From contig QCIF01000012.1 of assembly GCA_003216835.1 (NCBI GenBank), positions 1 through 39,231 on the forward strand: a stretch of DNA of 39,231 bases. Direction: 5' to 3'. Below are positions 23,581 to 31,932 of the stretch, piece by piece. This DNA is from Prochlorococcus sp. AG-402-K10. GTDB taxonomy: Bacteria; Cyanobacteriota; Cyanobacteriia; PCC-6307; Cyanobiaceae. The notes below the pieces were generated by a model. That model was not told where the DNA came from. It made no database searches and saw only the letters and a list, made by a program, of their open reading frames with translations. A program made the position numbers and the translations under genes. The stretch's first letter is position 1, and each line of letters opens with the position of its first letter.

Positions 23581-24102
23581 ATGATAATTAGTCGATGTTT
23601 TTGGATTTGGGGAGGTTTTTCCGCTAAAGACACTTTGTACTTAAATGAATATAAAAATAAAGTTCAATCTATTTTAAAAAGTCCTAATTTTGCAATTCAT
23701 ATTACCTTATTAGGTCCTTACTTTGAAATTGATAATCAATTTTTATCCCAATTAAAAATTTTTGCACAAAAAAATTCACCATTAGATTTATATTTAAATG
23801 ATTTTGCTTTCCAGGATCATATTTTTAAATCATTTTATATTTCAATAAATAATTCAAAAGATTTAGATAATCTTAGAAAAGCCTTATTAAGGATTAATAA
23901 ATTTAACTTTGAAAAAGAATATAAACCGCATATTAGTTTAGCGTATGGTGAACATAAGAAAAATATCAAAAAAGAATTAATTTCCAAACTACCTAAACTT
24001 AAAGATTCTATAAAGATGAATAAAATATCATTGGTTGAGGTAAATGAAAATATAAATCTTTGGAATATTTTAGAAGATTTTTATTTAATAAAAAATGTAT
24101 AA
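23581..24102 (+). CDS. 2H phosphoesterase (LigT / cyclic phosphodiesterase-like)
   Basis: The 173-residue protein has the two H-x-(T/S)-h motifs that define the 2H superfamily: AIHITLLGPYF with His40 and Thr42, and KPHISLAYG with His117 and Ser119, 77 residues apart as expected for the pseudo-twofold fold. These enzymes hydrolyse or form 2',3'-cyclic or ADP-ribose-type phosphodiesters. It is soluble and cytoplasmic. It is the first plus-strand gene after the divergent aldolase/NTase operon, so it could share regulation or substrate chemistry with it (for example a cyclic phosphate by-product), but an unrelated RNA-repair or nucleotide role is equally possible. Confidence 0.82.
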   Translation: MIISRCFWIWGGFSAKDTLYLNEYKNKVQSILKSPNFAIHITLLGPYFEIDNQFLSQLKIFAQKNSPLDLYLNDFAFQDHIFKSFYISINNSKDLDNLRKALLRINKFNFEKEYKPHISLAYGEHKKNIKKELISKLPKLKDSIKMNKISLVEVNENINLWNILEDFYLIKNV

Positions 24103-24192
24103 TTTTAATTTATCTAGACATTTTATTTATGCTATTGAATAATGAATAAGTTAATAAACAATAAATAAAATTTTCTAAATCTGATTTATCCA

Positions 24193-25167
24193 ATGCCTTT
24201 GAAAGATTTAAATTATTATTCAAATAAAAAAGACTTTGCACCTGTTTTACTTATTGGCTTTAATCGCCCAAACCATTTCTATCTGACGTTAAAGGCATTA
24301 TGTAATAATAGATTTTCTGATAAAACTGTTCTTTATATTTCTATTGATGGACCTATCAGTGAAAAGGATAAGAAATCTCAAAAATCGATTTTCCAATATA
24401 TAAAATTAGCAGAAAGTTATTTTGCTAATGTTTTGATTATTAAAAATAAAATTAATAAAGGACTTGCTGAAAACATAACTGAATCAATTTCATATGTTTT
24501 AAAACAACATAAGAAAATAATTGTTGTTGAAGATGATCTTATTACATCGAAATTGTTTTTGAATTTCATGAATGATGCTTTAGATTTCTATGAAGATAAA
24601 AAGAAGGTTTGGCATATAAATGGACATAACGTAGTAAGTAGAAAAAATAAAAAAGATGAGATTTTCTTATGGAGATTTATGAATTGTTGGGGATGGGGAA
24701 CTTGGCGCGACAGGTGGCTTAATTTAGAAATGAATCCTGATTTAGTTATTAGTAGTTTTAGTGATGATATGATTTATAAATTTAATTTAGATGGGACTGC
24801 TAATTTTTGGGATCAAGTAATTCAAAATGCAAATGGTGACAAAAAAACATGGGGAATATTTTGGTATGCAACAATATTTCTTAATAATGGTATTTGTGTT
24901 AGTCCTTGGTTTAGCTATGTTAAAAATATAGGTTTTGATGGTAGCGGTATTAATTGTGAAAAAAAGATATTTAAAACTAAACTTCAAGAAATCAATAATT
25001 CAGGCAAATTTAATGGATTGTTAAATCTTGTTGAAGATAAAAATGCTTTCAAATTTATGCAAAAAAAATATAGAAAACCATTTCTTAAGGTTGTAATAAT
25101 CAAAATAATTAAAAAATTTTTTGGAATACCAGTATATGAAATTCTAAAAAAATTCCTTACTAGATAA
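24193..25167 (+). CDS. GT2/GNT-I-like glycosyltransferase (HlpA-type)
   Basis: The 324-residue protein opens with APVLLIGFNRPNHFYLTLKAL (17-37), then LYISIDGPISEKDK and NKGLAENI, and KKIIVVEDDLITSK (about 113-126), where E-D-D is the metal-binding acidic triad of GNT-I-like GT-A enzymes. The later segment WGWGTWRDRW (about 172-181) is typical of this bacterial group, often annotated as hemolytic protein HlpA-like but really a glycosyltransferase. It lacks membrane segments. It is a stand-alone gene with 90 bp before and 303 bp after it. Donor unknown; GNT-I relatives use UDP-GlcNAc. Confidence 0.8.
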   Translation: MPLKDLNYYSNKKDFAPVLLIGFNRPNHFYLTLKALCNNRFSDKTVLYISIDGPISEKDKKSQKSIFQYIKLAESYFANVLIIKNKINKGLAENITESISYVLKQHKKIIVVEDDLITSKLFLNFMNDALDFYEDKKKVWHINGHNVVSRKNKKDEIFLWRFMNCWGWGTWRDRWLNLEMNPDLVISSFSDDMIYKFNLDGTANFWDQVIQNANGDKKTWGIFWYATIFLNNGICVSPWFSYVKNIGFDGSGINCEKKIFKTKLQEINNSGKFNGLLNLVEDKNAFKFMQKKYRKPFLKVVIIKIIKKFFGIPVYEILKKFLTR

Positions 25168-25470
25168 ATTTATTTTGCTTTAGTATGAAATTATTGTTAA
25201 TACCTTTTTATTATTTTCAATTATGTTTTATGGATTATATGGAGAAAAATTTTAATATTATCAAACAAAAATTAGTAAATGATTTTTATTAAAAAAATTA
25301 TAATTGTTTTATAGCCATCTAAATGAAATATTTTTTTCAATATTAAAACTGCCTAAATTTATAAAAAATTTAATTATATAATTGTTATTAAACCTTTCAT
25401 AATAAAAGATAATTACTTTATTTATTAGAATATAGATATGCTAGAAAAGTATTAATATAAAAAAAAATTT
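25168..25470. other. 303-bp intergenic stretch, no recognisable gene
   Basis: The gap between the GNT-I-like gene and the SDR gene contains only runs of A and T. A 35-codon ATG frame at 25185-25292 has no ribosome-binding site and is probably chance. Several TATAAT-like words occur but none is paired with a good -35 box. A promoter for the SDR-GT4 pair should lie here. Confidence 0.4.
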
Positions 25471-26394
25471 ATGCCACTTGAGGGCGAGAGAATACTTATT
25501 ACTGGAGCACATGGATTTCTGGGCAGAAACCTTGCGAAGAAATTTAGTAGAAAAGGAGCCAAAATTTACGGTATTGGTCATGGAGAATTTTCTTCTGAGG
25601 CAATGTTAGAGCTTGGAATAGTTAAATATGTTAGCGATGATATAAATTTATCAAATCTTTTAAATACTTGTAAAAATCCAGATAAAATTATTCATTGTGC
25701 TTCTGGAGCGTCAGTCTCTTATTCGGTTTCTCATCCAAGACAAGATTTTGAGAGAACTGTTAATTCAACATTATCAGTCCTTGAATTTATGAGGCTTTAT
25801 GCAAACGAATCAAAATTAGTAGTTCCCTCTAGTGCAGCAGTATATGGTCAAAAGGATAAAAAATCAATTTCTGTAGGGGATCTATTAAATCCCCTCTCGC
25901 CATATGGAAATAGTAAAAAAATTGCAGAAATATTATCTAATTTTTATGCTAATCACTACAAATTAAAAATCTCAATCGTAAGATTTTTTTCTTTGTATGG
26001 TCCTGGTTTAAAGAAGCAACTTCTTTGGGATGCATGTATGAAAACAAAATTAGATGATCATGTTTACTCAGGCACTGGATTAGAAATGAGAGATTGGATT
26101 AATATAGATGATGCTGCTTCCCTTATCCTTTTGGCTTTTAAAAATGCATCATATAAATCAACAATAGTAAATGGAGGTGTTGGTAAATCAGTTTCAATCA
26201 AGGATGTTTTATGTATTTTATATAGAAAATTAGGTATAAATTTAAAACCTATATTTTCGGGATTAGCTAGGGAAGGAGATCCTTTATTTTATGAGGCAGA
26301 CATAAAAGAAGCATTGTCTTGGGGATGGCAGCCTAAAACAAATTTAGAAGATGGTATTAATGAATATGTAAAATGGTTTAAAAGTCTAAATTAA
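25471..26394 (+). CDS. extended SDR, NAD-dependent sugar epimerase/dehydratase
   Basis: The 307-residue protein has the NAD-binding loop ITGAHGFLGRNL (10-21), IIHCASGASV (about 73-82), the SSAAVYG strand (about 122-128) with catalytic Ser, and PYGNSKKIAE, giving an intact Y-x3-K. RFFSLYGPG and EMRDWINIDDAA follow, as in UDP-glucose 4-epimerase and GDP-sugar modifying SDRs. It most likely epimerises or reduces a nucleotide sugar in the cytoplasm; which one cannot be read from sequence. Its stop shares one base with the next start (TAATG), coupling it to the GT4 gene, which may use its product. Confidence 0.86.
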   Translation: MPLEGERILITGAHGFLGRNLAKKFSRKGAKIYGIGHGEFSSEAMLELGIVKYVSDDINLSNLLNTCKNPDKIIHCASGASVSYSVSHPRQDFERTVNSTLSVLEFMRLYANESKLVVPSSAAVYGQKDKKSISVGDLLNPLSPYGNSKKIAEILSNFYANHYKLKISIVRFFSLYGPGLKKQLLWDACMKTKLDDHVYSGTGLEMRDWINIDDAASLILLAFKNASYKSTIVNGGVGKSVSIKDVLCILYRKLGINLKPIFSGLAREGDPLFYEADIKEALSWGWQPKTNLEDGINEYVKWFKSLN

Positions 26395-27575
26395 TGAAAA
26401 AAATAAAGGTTGGAATACCATTAGTAAAGAATTCAGATTGGCTAGGAGGATATAATTACATAATTAATTTACTAGAAGCATTAGATCAAATTCCAAATCC
26501 AAAAATAGAGATAGTTGTATTCTCTTCAAAAGAAATAAAAGATAAATTAAGTAGTAAATTTAATAAAATTTCTTTCAAGAATATATCAATACTTACACCA
26601 CTCGGATTTTTATATTGGAATACAAAATTAATAGGAAAGTATCTTGGTGATTATAATCTTCATGAATTACTTATGAGCTCTTTAGGTATTTCAGTTTTGG
26701 CATATTCTTCTCCTTTGGGGAAACTTAAAAAAGTGGCCTCAATTTGTTGGATTCCTGATTTTCAACATATTTTTTTACCAAAGTTTTTCCCAAAAAAGGA
26801 AGTCTTGAAAAGAAACAGACTATTTAAAAGTTACATTAATTATTCTACTATTTTACTTTTAAGTAGCAATTCTGCTAGAAATGATCTTAAAGAATTTAGC
26901 CCAAAGTTTATTAAAAATATAAGAATATTAAAGTTTGTTTCTTGCAATTCATTTAAATCTGAAATATTACCGTTTAATAAAATTCAAGAAAAATATAATA
27001 TTCCTAAATTATATTTTCATTTACCCAATCAATTTTGGAAGCATAAAAATCATAATCTTGTTGTATCAGCAGTTAAAGTTTTAAATGATAAAAATATTCA
27101 TTGTAATATTGTTTGTACTGGCAATATTTATGATTATAGAAATCCTGAATATTTTTCAAGCTTTTTGGAATTACTAAAAACTTGTAAAGTTGAAAATCAA
27201 TTCAAAATTCTTGGGGTAATTCCATATGTAGAGATGGTGAGTTTAATGTTTTACTCTAAAGCAGTTATAAATCCTTCTCTTTTTGAAGGATGGTCAACTA
27301 CTGTTGAAGAATCTAAAATTTTGAATAAAAGAATATTATTATCTGACATTCCTGTTCATAGAGAGCAGAATCCAAATAAAGGAAAATTTTTTAGTCTTAC
27401 TTCACCACTTGAACTTGCAGAACAAATGGAAGATTGTATTGAAAATAATGAACATAAATCAAATCATTTCAAAAGTGATTTGATTATTAAGTCTAATAAA
27501 AAAAATATTTTAGATTTCGCCATTAATTTTGAAAATATTTCTTTAGATGCTTTAAAAATATTAAGTAAGGATTAA
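26394..27575 (+). CDS. GT4-like glycosyltransferase (GT-B fold)
   Basis: The 393-residue protein starts KVGIPLVKNSDWLGGYNYIINLL, with the N-terminal glycine loop GGYNY. The C-terminal donor domain contains HLPNQFWKHKNHNLVVSA (His and Lys replacing the common GRL...KG segment), VCTGN, FKILGVIPYVEM, and NPSLFEGWSTTVEESK with the E-x7-E pair Glu298/Glu306. The N-terminal WIPDFQH motif is common in a subgroup found in O-antigen loci. No membrane helix is seen. It is coupled to the upstream SDR gene by a one-base overlap. Retaining GT4 activity is likely; donor unknown. Confidence 0.85.
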   Translation: MKKIKVGIPLVKNSDWLGGYNYIINLLEALDQIPNPKIEIVVFSSKEIKDKLSSKFNKISFKNISILTPLGFLYWNTKLIGKYLGDYNLHELLMSSLGISVLAYSSPLGKLKKVASICWIPDFQHIFLPKFFPKKEVLKRNRLFKSYINYSTILLLSSNSARNDLKEFSPKFIKNIRILKFVSCNSFKSEILPFNKIQEKYNIPKLYFHLPNQFWKHKNHNLVVSAVKVLNDKNIHCNIVCTGNIYDYRNPEYFSSFLELLKTCKVENQFKILGVIPYVEMVSLMFYSKAVINPSLFEGWSTTVEESKILNKRILLSDIPVHREQNPNKGKFFSLTSPLELAEQMEDCIENNEHKSNHFKSDLIIKSNKKNILDFAINFENISLDALKILSKD

Positions 27576-27686
27576 TAGAATTTTTATTTAAATATAAATT
27601 TATTTTAAAAATTAAAAAGGGTTTATAACTTATAAATTTTCTCTATATTCTAATAGAATAATTTATATCATTTGTTTATTGAAAAG

Positions 27687-28565
27687 ATGAAATATAAAGG
27701 CATTATTTTAGCTGGTGGATATGGTAAAAGATTATCCCCTTTAACTAGATCTATAAGTAAGCATTTACTGCCTATTTATGATAAGCCAATGATATATTAT
27801 TCTTTATCGACTTTAATGCTTGCAGGGTTAAGGGAAATTCTTATAATATCCTCCCCAAGAGATCAATCCCTTTATAAAGTTCTTCTTGGGAATGGTGAAT
27901 CTTTCGGTATAAATATTAAATATGCAATTCAAGAAAGACCTGATGGAATAGTTCAATCATTTCTTATTGGCGAAAAATTCCTTAAAGGATATTCATCAGT
28001 AGTTATATTGGGTGACAATCTATTCCACGGACAAAATTTTATTAAACAACTTGAAGAATCTATGTCCAATAATAATGGAGCCACAGTTATGGTTTATCCA
28101 GTAAGTGATCCCCAAAATTATGGAATTATAGAATTTGATGAATGTTATAATATTAAATCTCTTTATGAAAAGCCAAAATCATTTAAAAGTCAATATGCTA
28201 TTACGGGACTATATTTTTATGATGAAACAGTAATTGATAAGGCTCATAAAGTGACGCCTTCAAACCGTGGAGAGTTAGAAATAACAGATTTGAACAAACT
28301 TTATTTAATGGAAAATAAATTGAATGCAAAAATCATTAGCAGAGGTTTTGCCTGGTTAGATACTGGTTCAATTGATTCTTTACATGATGCCACTAGTTAT
28401 GTAAGGACTTTGGAAAGGCGTCAAGGCTTGAAAATAGGATGCCCCGAAGAAATAGCTTGGAGAAAAGGATGGATTGATGATAAGCAATTAGAGTCGTTAG
28501 CAATTGATTTATTAGATAGTGGATATGGGGAATACTTGTTAAAATTATTAAATAGGATTAATTAA
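27687..28565 (+). CDS. rfbA: glucose-1-phosphate thymidylyltransferase (RfbA/RmlA)
   Basis: RfbA joins dTTP and glucose-1-phosphate to give dTDP-glucose. The sequence KGIILAGGYGKRLSPLT near the N-terminus carries the G-x-G-x-R-L nucleotide loop; KHLLPIYDKPMIYYSL, LGDNLFHG and GFAWLDTGSIDSL are classic RmlA segments. The frame is open from TTG 27672, but ATG 27687 gives 292 residues, the usual family length, and starts directly before the first strand, so I prefer it. It is followed after 16 bp by rfbB. The product feeds RfbB here and, through it, WecE. Confidence 0.95.
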   Translation: MKYKGIILAGGYGKRLSPLTRSISKHLLPIYDKPMIYYSLSTLMLAGLREILIISSPRDQSLYKVLLGNGESFGINIKYAIQERPDGIVQSFLIGEKFLKGYSSVVILGDNLFHGQNFIKQLEESMSNNNGATVMVYPVSDPQNYGIIEFDECYNIKSLYEKPKSFKSQYAITGLYFYDETVIDKAHKVTPSNRGELEITDLNKLYLMENKLNAKIISRGFAWLDTGSIDSLHDATSYVRTLERRQGLKIGCPEEIAWRKGWIDDKQLESLAIDLLDSGYGEYLLKLLNRIN

Positions 28566-28581
28566 GAGAATATTTAAATAA

Positions 28582-29652
28582 ATGAATTCTAATAAAATCA
28601 AAAAAGTTTTAATTACTGGAGGATCAGGGTTTATAGGAAGACATTTGGTAAAAGATTTATTAAATAAAAAAAATTATAAAGTTTTTAATGTTGATAAAAA
28701 TGGGTATGCTAGCGAAATAAATTCTCAATTAAATAAGATTAAAGATGAAAGATATGAATTTTTTCAGTGCGATCTTATCGATAAAGTTCGAATCAAAGAA
28801 ATTGTTTTTGAGATTATTCCTGATTTAATAATTAATTTAGCTGCAGAAACTCATGTTGATCGTTCCATTGATAAGCCTGAATTTTTTGTAATAAACAATG
28901 TTATTGGAACTTTAAATTTATTAGAAGCAGTTAGAAATCTTTACTATAAAATGTCAAATGAATGGCAAGAAAAATTTATTTTTTATCATGCTGGTACAGA
29001 TGAAGTTTATGGTTCAGCACTTGAAAATGAATACTTCAATGAAAATTCAAAATATAATCCAAGATCTCCTTATTCAACTTCAAAAGCATCTAGTAACTTT
29101 TTAGTTCAAAGTTGGTTCCATACTTATAAAATACCGACTCTTATTGGAAATTGTTCAAATAATTTTGGCCCTGCTCAATTTCCAGAAAAATTAATACCAT
29201 TATCAATTTATAAAGCTTTAAATAATCAAAGAATTCCTTTGTACGGAAATGGTGAAGCAATTAGAGATTGGATATATGTTAAAGATCATATAAATGCAAT
29301 TTTAAAAATTATAGAATCTGGAAAGACTGGAGAATCATATTGTATTGGAGCTAATAATCTAAGAACGAATAATCAGATAGTTAAGAATATTTGTGAAATT
29401 TTGGATAAAAAACTTAATCCACGAATTTCTTATAGAAATCTAATATCCTATGTTGATGATCGACCAGGACATGATAAACGCTATGCATTAGAAATAACAA
29501 AGGTTAAAAAGGATTTGGAATGGGAACCAATATACCCTTTTAAGGAGAGTTTAAAATTAACTGTAGATTGGTATATTGATAATCAATTATGGTGTGAAAG
29601 CAAATTAATTAGAGCTAATTATAATTGCGAAAGATTAGGCCTAAATAAATAG
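28582..29652 (+). CDS. rfbB: dTDP-glucose 4,6-dehydratase (RfbB/RmlB)
   Basis: The 356-residue extended SDR has NAD loop ITGGSGFIG (11-19), NLAAETHVDRSID (85-97), HAGTDEVYG (136-144) with catalytic Thr139-Asp140-Glu141, and SPYSTSKAS with Tyr164 and Lys168. NCSNNFGPAQFPEKLIPL and GNGEAIRDWIYVKDH follow, all diagnostic for RmlB. It converts dTDP-glucose to dTDP-4-keto-6-deoxyglucose in the cytoplasm. No rmlC/rmlD rhamnose genes follow, which fits use of the product by WecE rather than for rhamnose, unless those genes lie elsewhere. Forms an operon with rfbA. Confidence 0.95.
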   Translation: MNSNKIKKVLITGGSGFIGRHLVKDLLNKKNYKVFNVDKNGYASEINSQLNKIKDERYEFFQCDLIDKVRIKEIVFEIIPDLIINLAAETHVDRSIDKPEFFVINNVIGTLNLLEAVRNLYYKMSNEWQEKFIFYHAGTDEVYGSALENEYFNENSKYNPRSPYSTSKASSNFLVQSWFHTYKIPTLIGNCSNNFGPAQFPEKLIPLSIYKALNNQRIPLYGNGEAIRDWIYVKDHINAILKIIESGKTGESYCIGANNLRTNNQIVKNICEILDKKLNPRISYRNLISYVDDRPGHDKRYALEITKVKKDLEWEPIYPFKESLKLTVDWYIDNQLWCESKLIRANYNCERLGLNK

Positions 29653-29854
29653 TTTTTAAAATTAAGAATTTTTATTATTTTCTAAATTGATCCCAATAAA
29701 TATTCATATGATTAAATTATCTAAAACATTTTTTCGTAAACTTTAATAAGTTTGATATATTTGAGATAATAGAAATTATTAAATTTTATATAAAAAAAAT
29801 TCTAATAGTTTCAGATATTGTTTAATAAATTTATATAGAGTTATAAAAAAATTT

Positions 29855-30739
29855 TTGAAATTATCAAAACTTGTTCATATCTCAATAATTTTTTTAAAAT
29901 TAGAATGGTTAGTACTTTATCTCTCAAGCATTAATCTTATTTTTATAAAAGCTTTTCCGCAATCAAATCAGTATAAAAAAAATACATTTAGAAAATGTAA
30001 GAGAGACAATGTCAATTTTTATATTGATATTAGTGATTACATGCAGTGGTATTTATATGCAAATATAAAAGATGATTCTTGGCTTCATGTATATACTAAT
30101 ACTAAAAAAAATTCAGAACTTATAATTATAGATATTGGTGCAAATATTGGGGCTTTCTCTATGAAATTAGCAAGAAAATGCTTAGATAAAAATCAAAAAT
30201 TTATTATTTATGCTTTTGAGCCCAATAAACTTATTTTTAATCTTTTAAAGAATAATCTCTCTCTTAATAAATTGATTGCAAAAAATATTTTCCCTTTCCA
30301 AATTGCTATGGGAGATAAAAATAAGAAAGTGAATTTCATTAATAAACAAGAAAATTCAGGGGGTTCGAAAGTATTAAAGAATGAAAAAGGTTTAGAATCA
30401 AATATTGAAACTGTTCAATTGCAACAAATATCATTGGATTATTTTGTTGAGAAAAATGAAATAGATCATGTAGATATAATTAAAATTGATGTAGAGGGTT
30501 ACGAACCCATTGTCTTAGATGGATGTATAAATACAATAAAAAAGTTTAAGCCTTTATTATATATTGAAATCACACCATTATGGTTTGAAAATATTGGAAG
30601 ATCTTCATTTGAGCTTTTAAATCTTCTTAAATCAATGGGATATCTAATTTTTTTAGATGATGATAATGTTTTAAAGCAAATAAATGATTATGAAAGAATT
30701 TCAAACAAAGAGCAATTTAATATTTTAGCAAAGTATTAG
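29855..30739 (+). CDS. FkbM-family methyltransferase
   Basis: This protein of about 294 residues has IIIDIGANIGAFS (about 90-102) for SAM binding, YAFEPNK on the next strand, and the exact FkbM signature VDIIKIDVEGYEP followed by KPLLYIEI. There is no ATG before the catalytic domain. TTG 29855 is the best start because the only upstream in-frame region, open back to 29783, has no ATG or GTG; an earlier unusual start is possible. The N-terminal 35 residues form a hydrophobic helix, so it may be membrane-anchored. Its last four bases overlap the stop of the convergent GT2 gene. Confidence 0.82.
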   Translation: MKLSKLVHISIIFLKLEWLVLYLSSINLIFIKAFPQSNQYKKNTFRKCKRDNVNFYIDISDYMQWYLYANIKDDSWLHVYTNTKKNSELIIIDIGANIGAFSMKLARKCLDKNQKFIIYAFEPNKLIFNLLKNNLSLNKLIAKNIFPFQIAMGDKNKKVNFINKQENSGGSKVLKNEKGLESNIETVQLQQISLDYFVEKNEIDHVDIIKIDVEGYEPIVLDGCINTIKKFKPLLYIEITPLWFENIGRSSFELLNLLKSMGYLIFLDDDNVLKQINDYERISNKEQFNILAKY

Positions 30740-31791
30740 ACTATATTTTTACGATTTTTCTTTTTAAAAAATAATTTATATTCGTATAATATCTTTCTTA
30801 TTATTGTTGTTATGAATGCGATTAATTTTATTAAATCAAGTACCATACCAATATAAACAAAATTTATAATTTCAATTAAAGTATAGTTTTTAAATTTGAT
30901 ATTTTTTTTCTTGGTTAAAATAATAAATCTAGTAATTAGATAAGTGATTATTATCAAAGCAAGTGAAATTTTGGTTATGTTTGGTATATAAAATATACTG
31001 CTCTCATCCCATGAAGCTGCTATATTGTTCCAAAAACGTGCCAATATAATAATAGAACAAGAAAAAAAGGATAAATAGATAAATCGCTGTCGTTCTATTT
31101 CAATACTATAATCATGCGCAAAATTTGAATAATTATCAAACCATTTCTTAGATAAACTTTTAAAATTTTTATTGATTATGCCATTGTAATATATTTCACT
31201 ATAGTTTTTAAAATATATTTTTTGATCTAATTGTTTAAATCTATGAGTCCATTCTTTGTCTTCACCAGACTTTAAATTAGGAAGGAAGTAACCAACTTTT
31301 TGTAAGAACTTTCTTTTAAATACCCCTCCTGGTACAGTTCTTAAATAATTTTCACCATATGTTGCTGCAATAAAACTTTTTTCGAAACTTGTTTTATAAA
31401 TATATTTAGTATTTCCTAAAACGCCATTAATTTTTTTAGTGATGATTAATTTCAATGTTTTTTCTAACCATTGATCTTCTGGAATGGTCGAAACATCAAG
31501 GAATGCAATATATTTTTCAGTGCTATTATCCAAACCTATATTTCTCGCTTCTCCGGGATTTAGCCTTTTCTTTCTTGTTATTATTAAATGATCAGGATGA
31601 GTTTTTATACTTTTTACTAGATCCTCTTTTGATTTGTTATTTATGTCATTAAAAATAACTATAGTCTTTTTCAAAAAAAATTTGTTTGCACCAAGTTTTT
31701 CAAGTAAAGATTTAAGTTTGTAAATGTCTTTTGCAACACAAGGAATTATTAAGTTAGTACTTTTTTCATATTGTCTTTTATCAAAAACCAT
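30736..31791 (-). CDS. GT2-family glycosyltransferase with C-terminal membrane helices
   Basis: The 351-residue protein begins TNLIIPCVAKDIYKL and has RLNPGEARNIGLD (about 95-107), IAFLDVSTIPED (about 114-125, an acidic position in place of DxD), and PGGVFKRK...GEDKEWTHRF, in which the E-D acidic pair resembles the ED motif of processive or inverting GT2 enzymes. Three or four hydrophobic helices occupy the last 120 residues. The acidic D-x-D is reduced to a single Asp, which is unusual but tolerated in the family. It ends convergent with, and overlapping by four bases, the FkbM gene. Substrate unknown. Confidence 0.78.
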   Translation of the reverse strand: MVFDKRQYEKSTNLIIPCVAKDIYKLKSLLEKLGANKFFLKKTIVIFNDINNKSKEDLVKSIKTHPDHLIITRKKRLNPGEARNIGLDNSTEKYIAFLDVSTIPEDQWLEKTLKLIITKKINGVLGNTKYIYKTSFEKSFIAATYGENYLRTVPGGVFKRKFLQKVGYFLPNLKSGEDKEWTHRFKQLDQKIYFKNYSEIYYNGIINKNFKSLSKKWFDNYSNFAHDYSIEIERQRFIYLSFFSCSIIILARFWNNIAASWDESSIFYIPNITKISLALIIITYLITRFIILTKKKNIKFKNYTLIEIINFVYIGMVLDLIKLIAFITTIIRKILYEYKLFFKKKNRKNIV

Positions 31792-31848
31792 TATTTCTTT
31801 TTTTATTATTATAAATAAATAATCTTTCTTTAAATTAAATGTTGAGTT

Positions 31849-31877
31849 TTGACAATAATTTTTGATTAAAATATAAT
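31849..31877 (+). promoter_or_regulatory. perfect consensus sigma-70 type promoter for the WecA-like gene
   Basis: TTGACA at 31849-31854 and TATAAT at 31872-31877 are separated by exactly 17 bases: both boxes and the spacing match the housekeeping consensus without a mismatch. The -10 box ends 55 bases before the GTG start at 31933, leaving an AT-rich leader of about 48 bases. On the other strand lies the divergent GT2 gene starting at 31791. Confidence 0.75.
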
Positions 31878-31932
31878 GTTGGACAAAATAAATATTAATA
31901 TAATACTTTAAAGAATAATAAATATTACTAAA

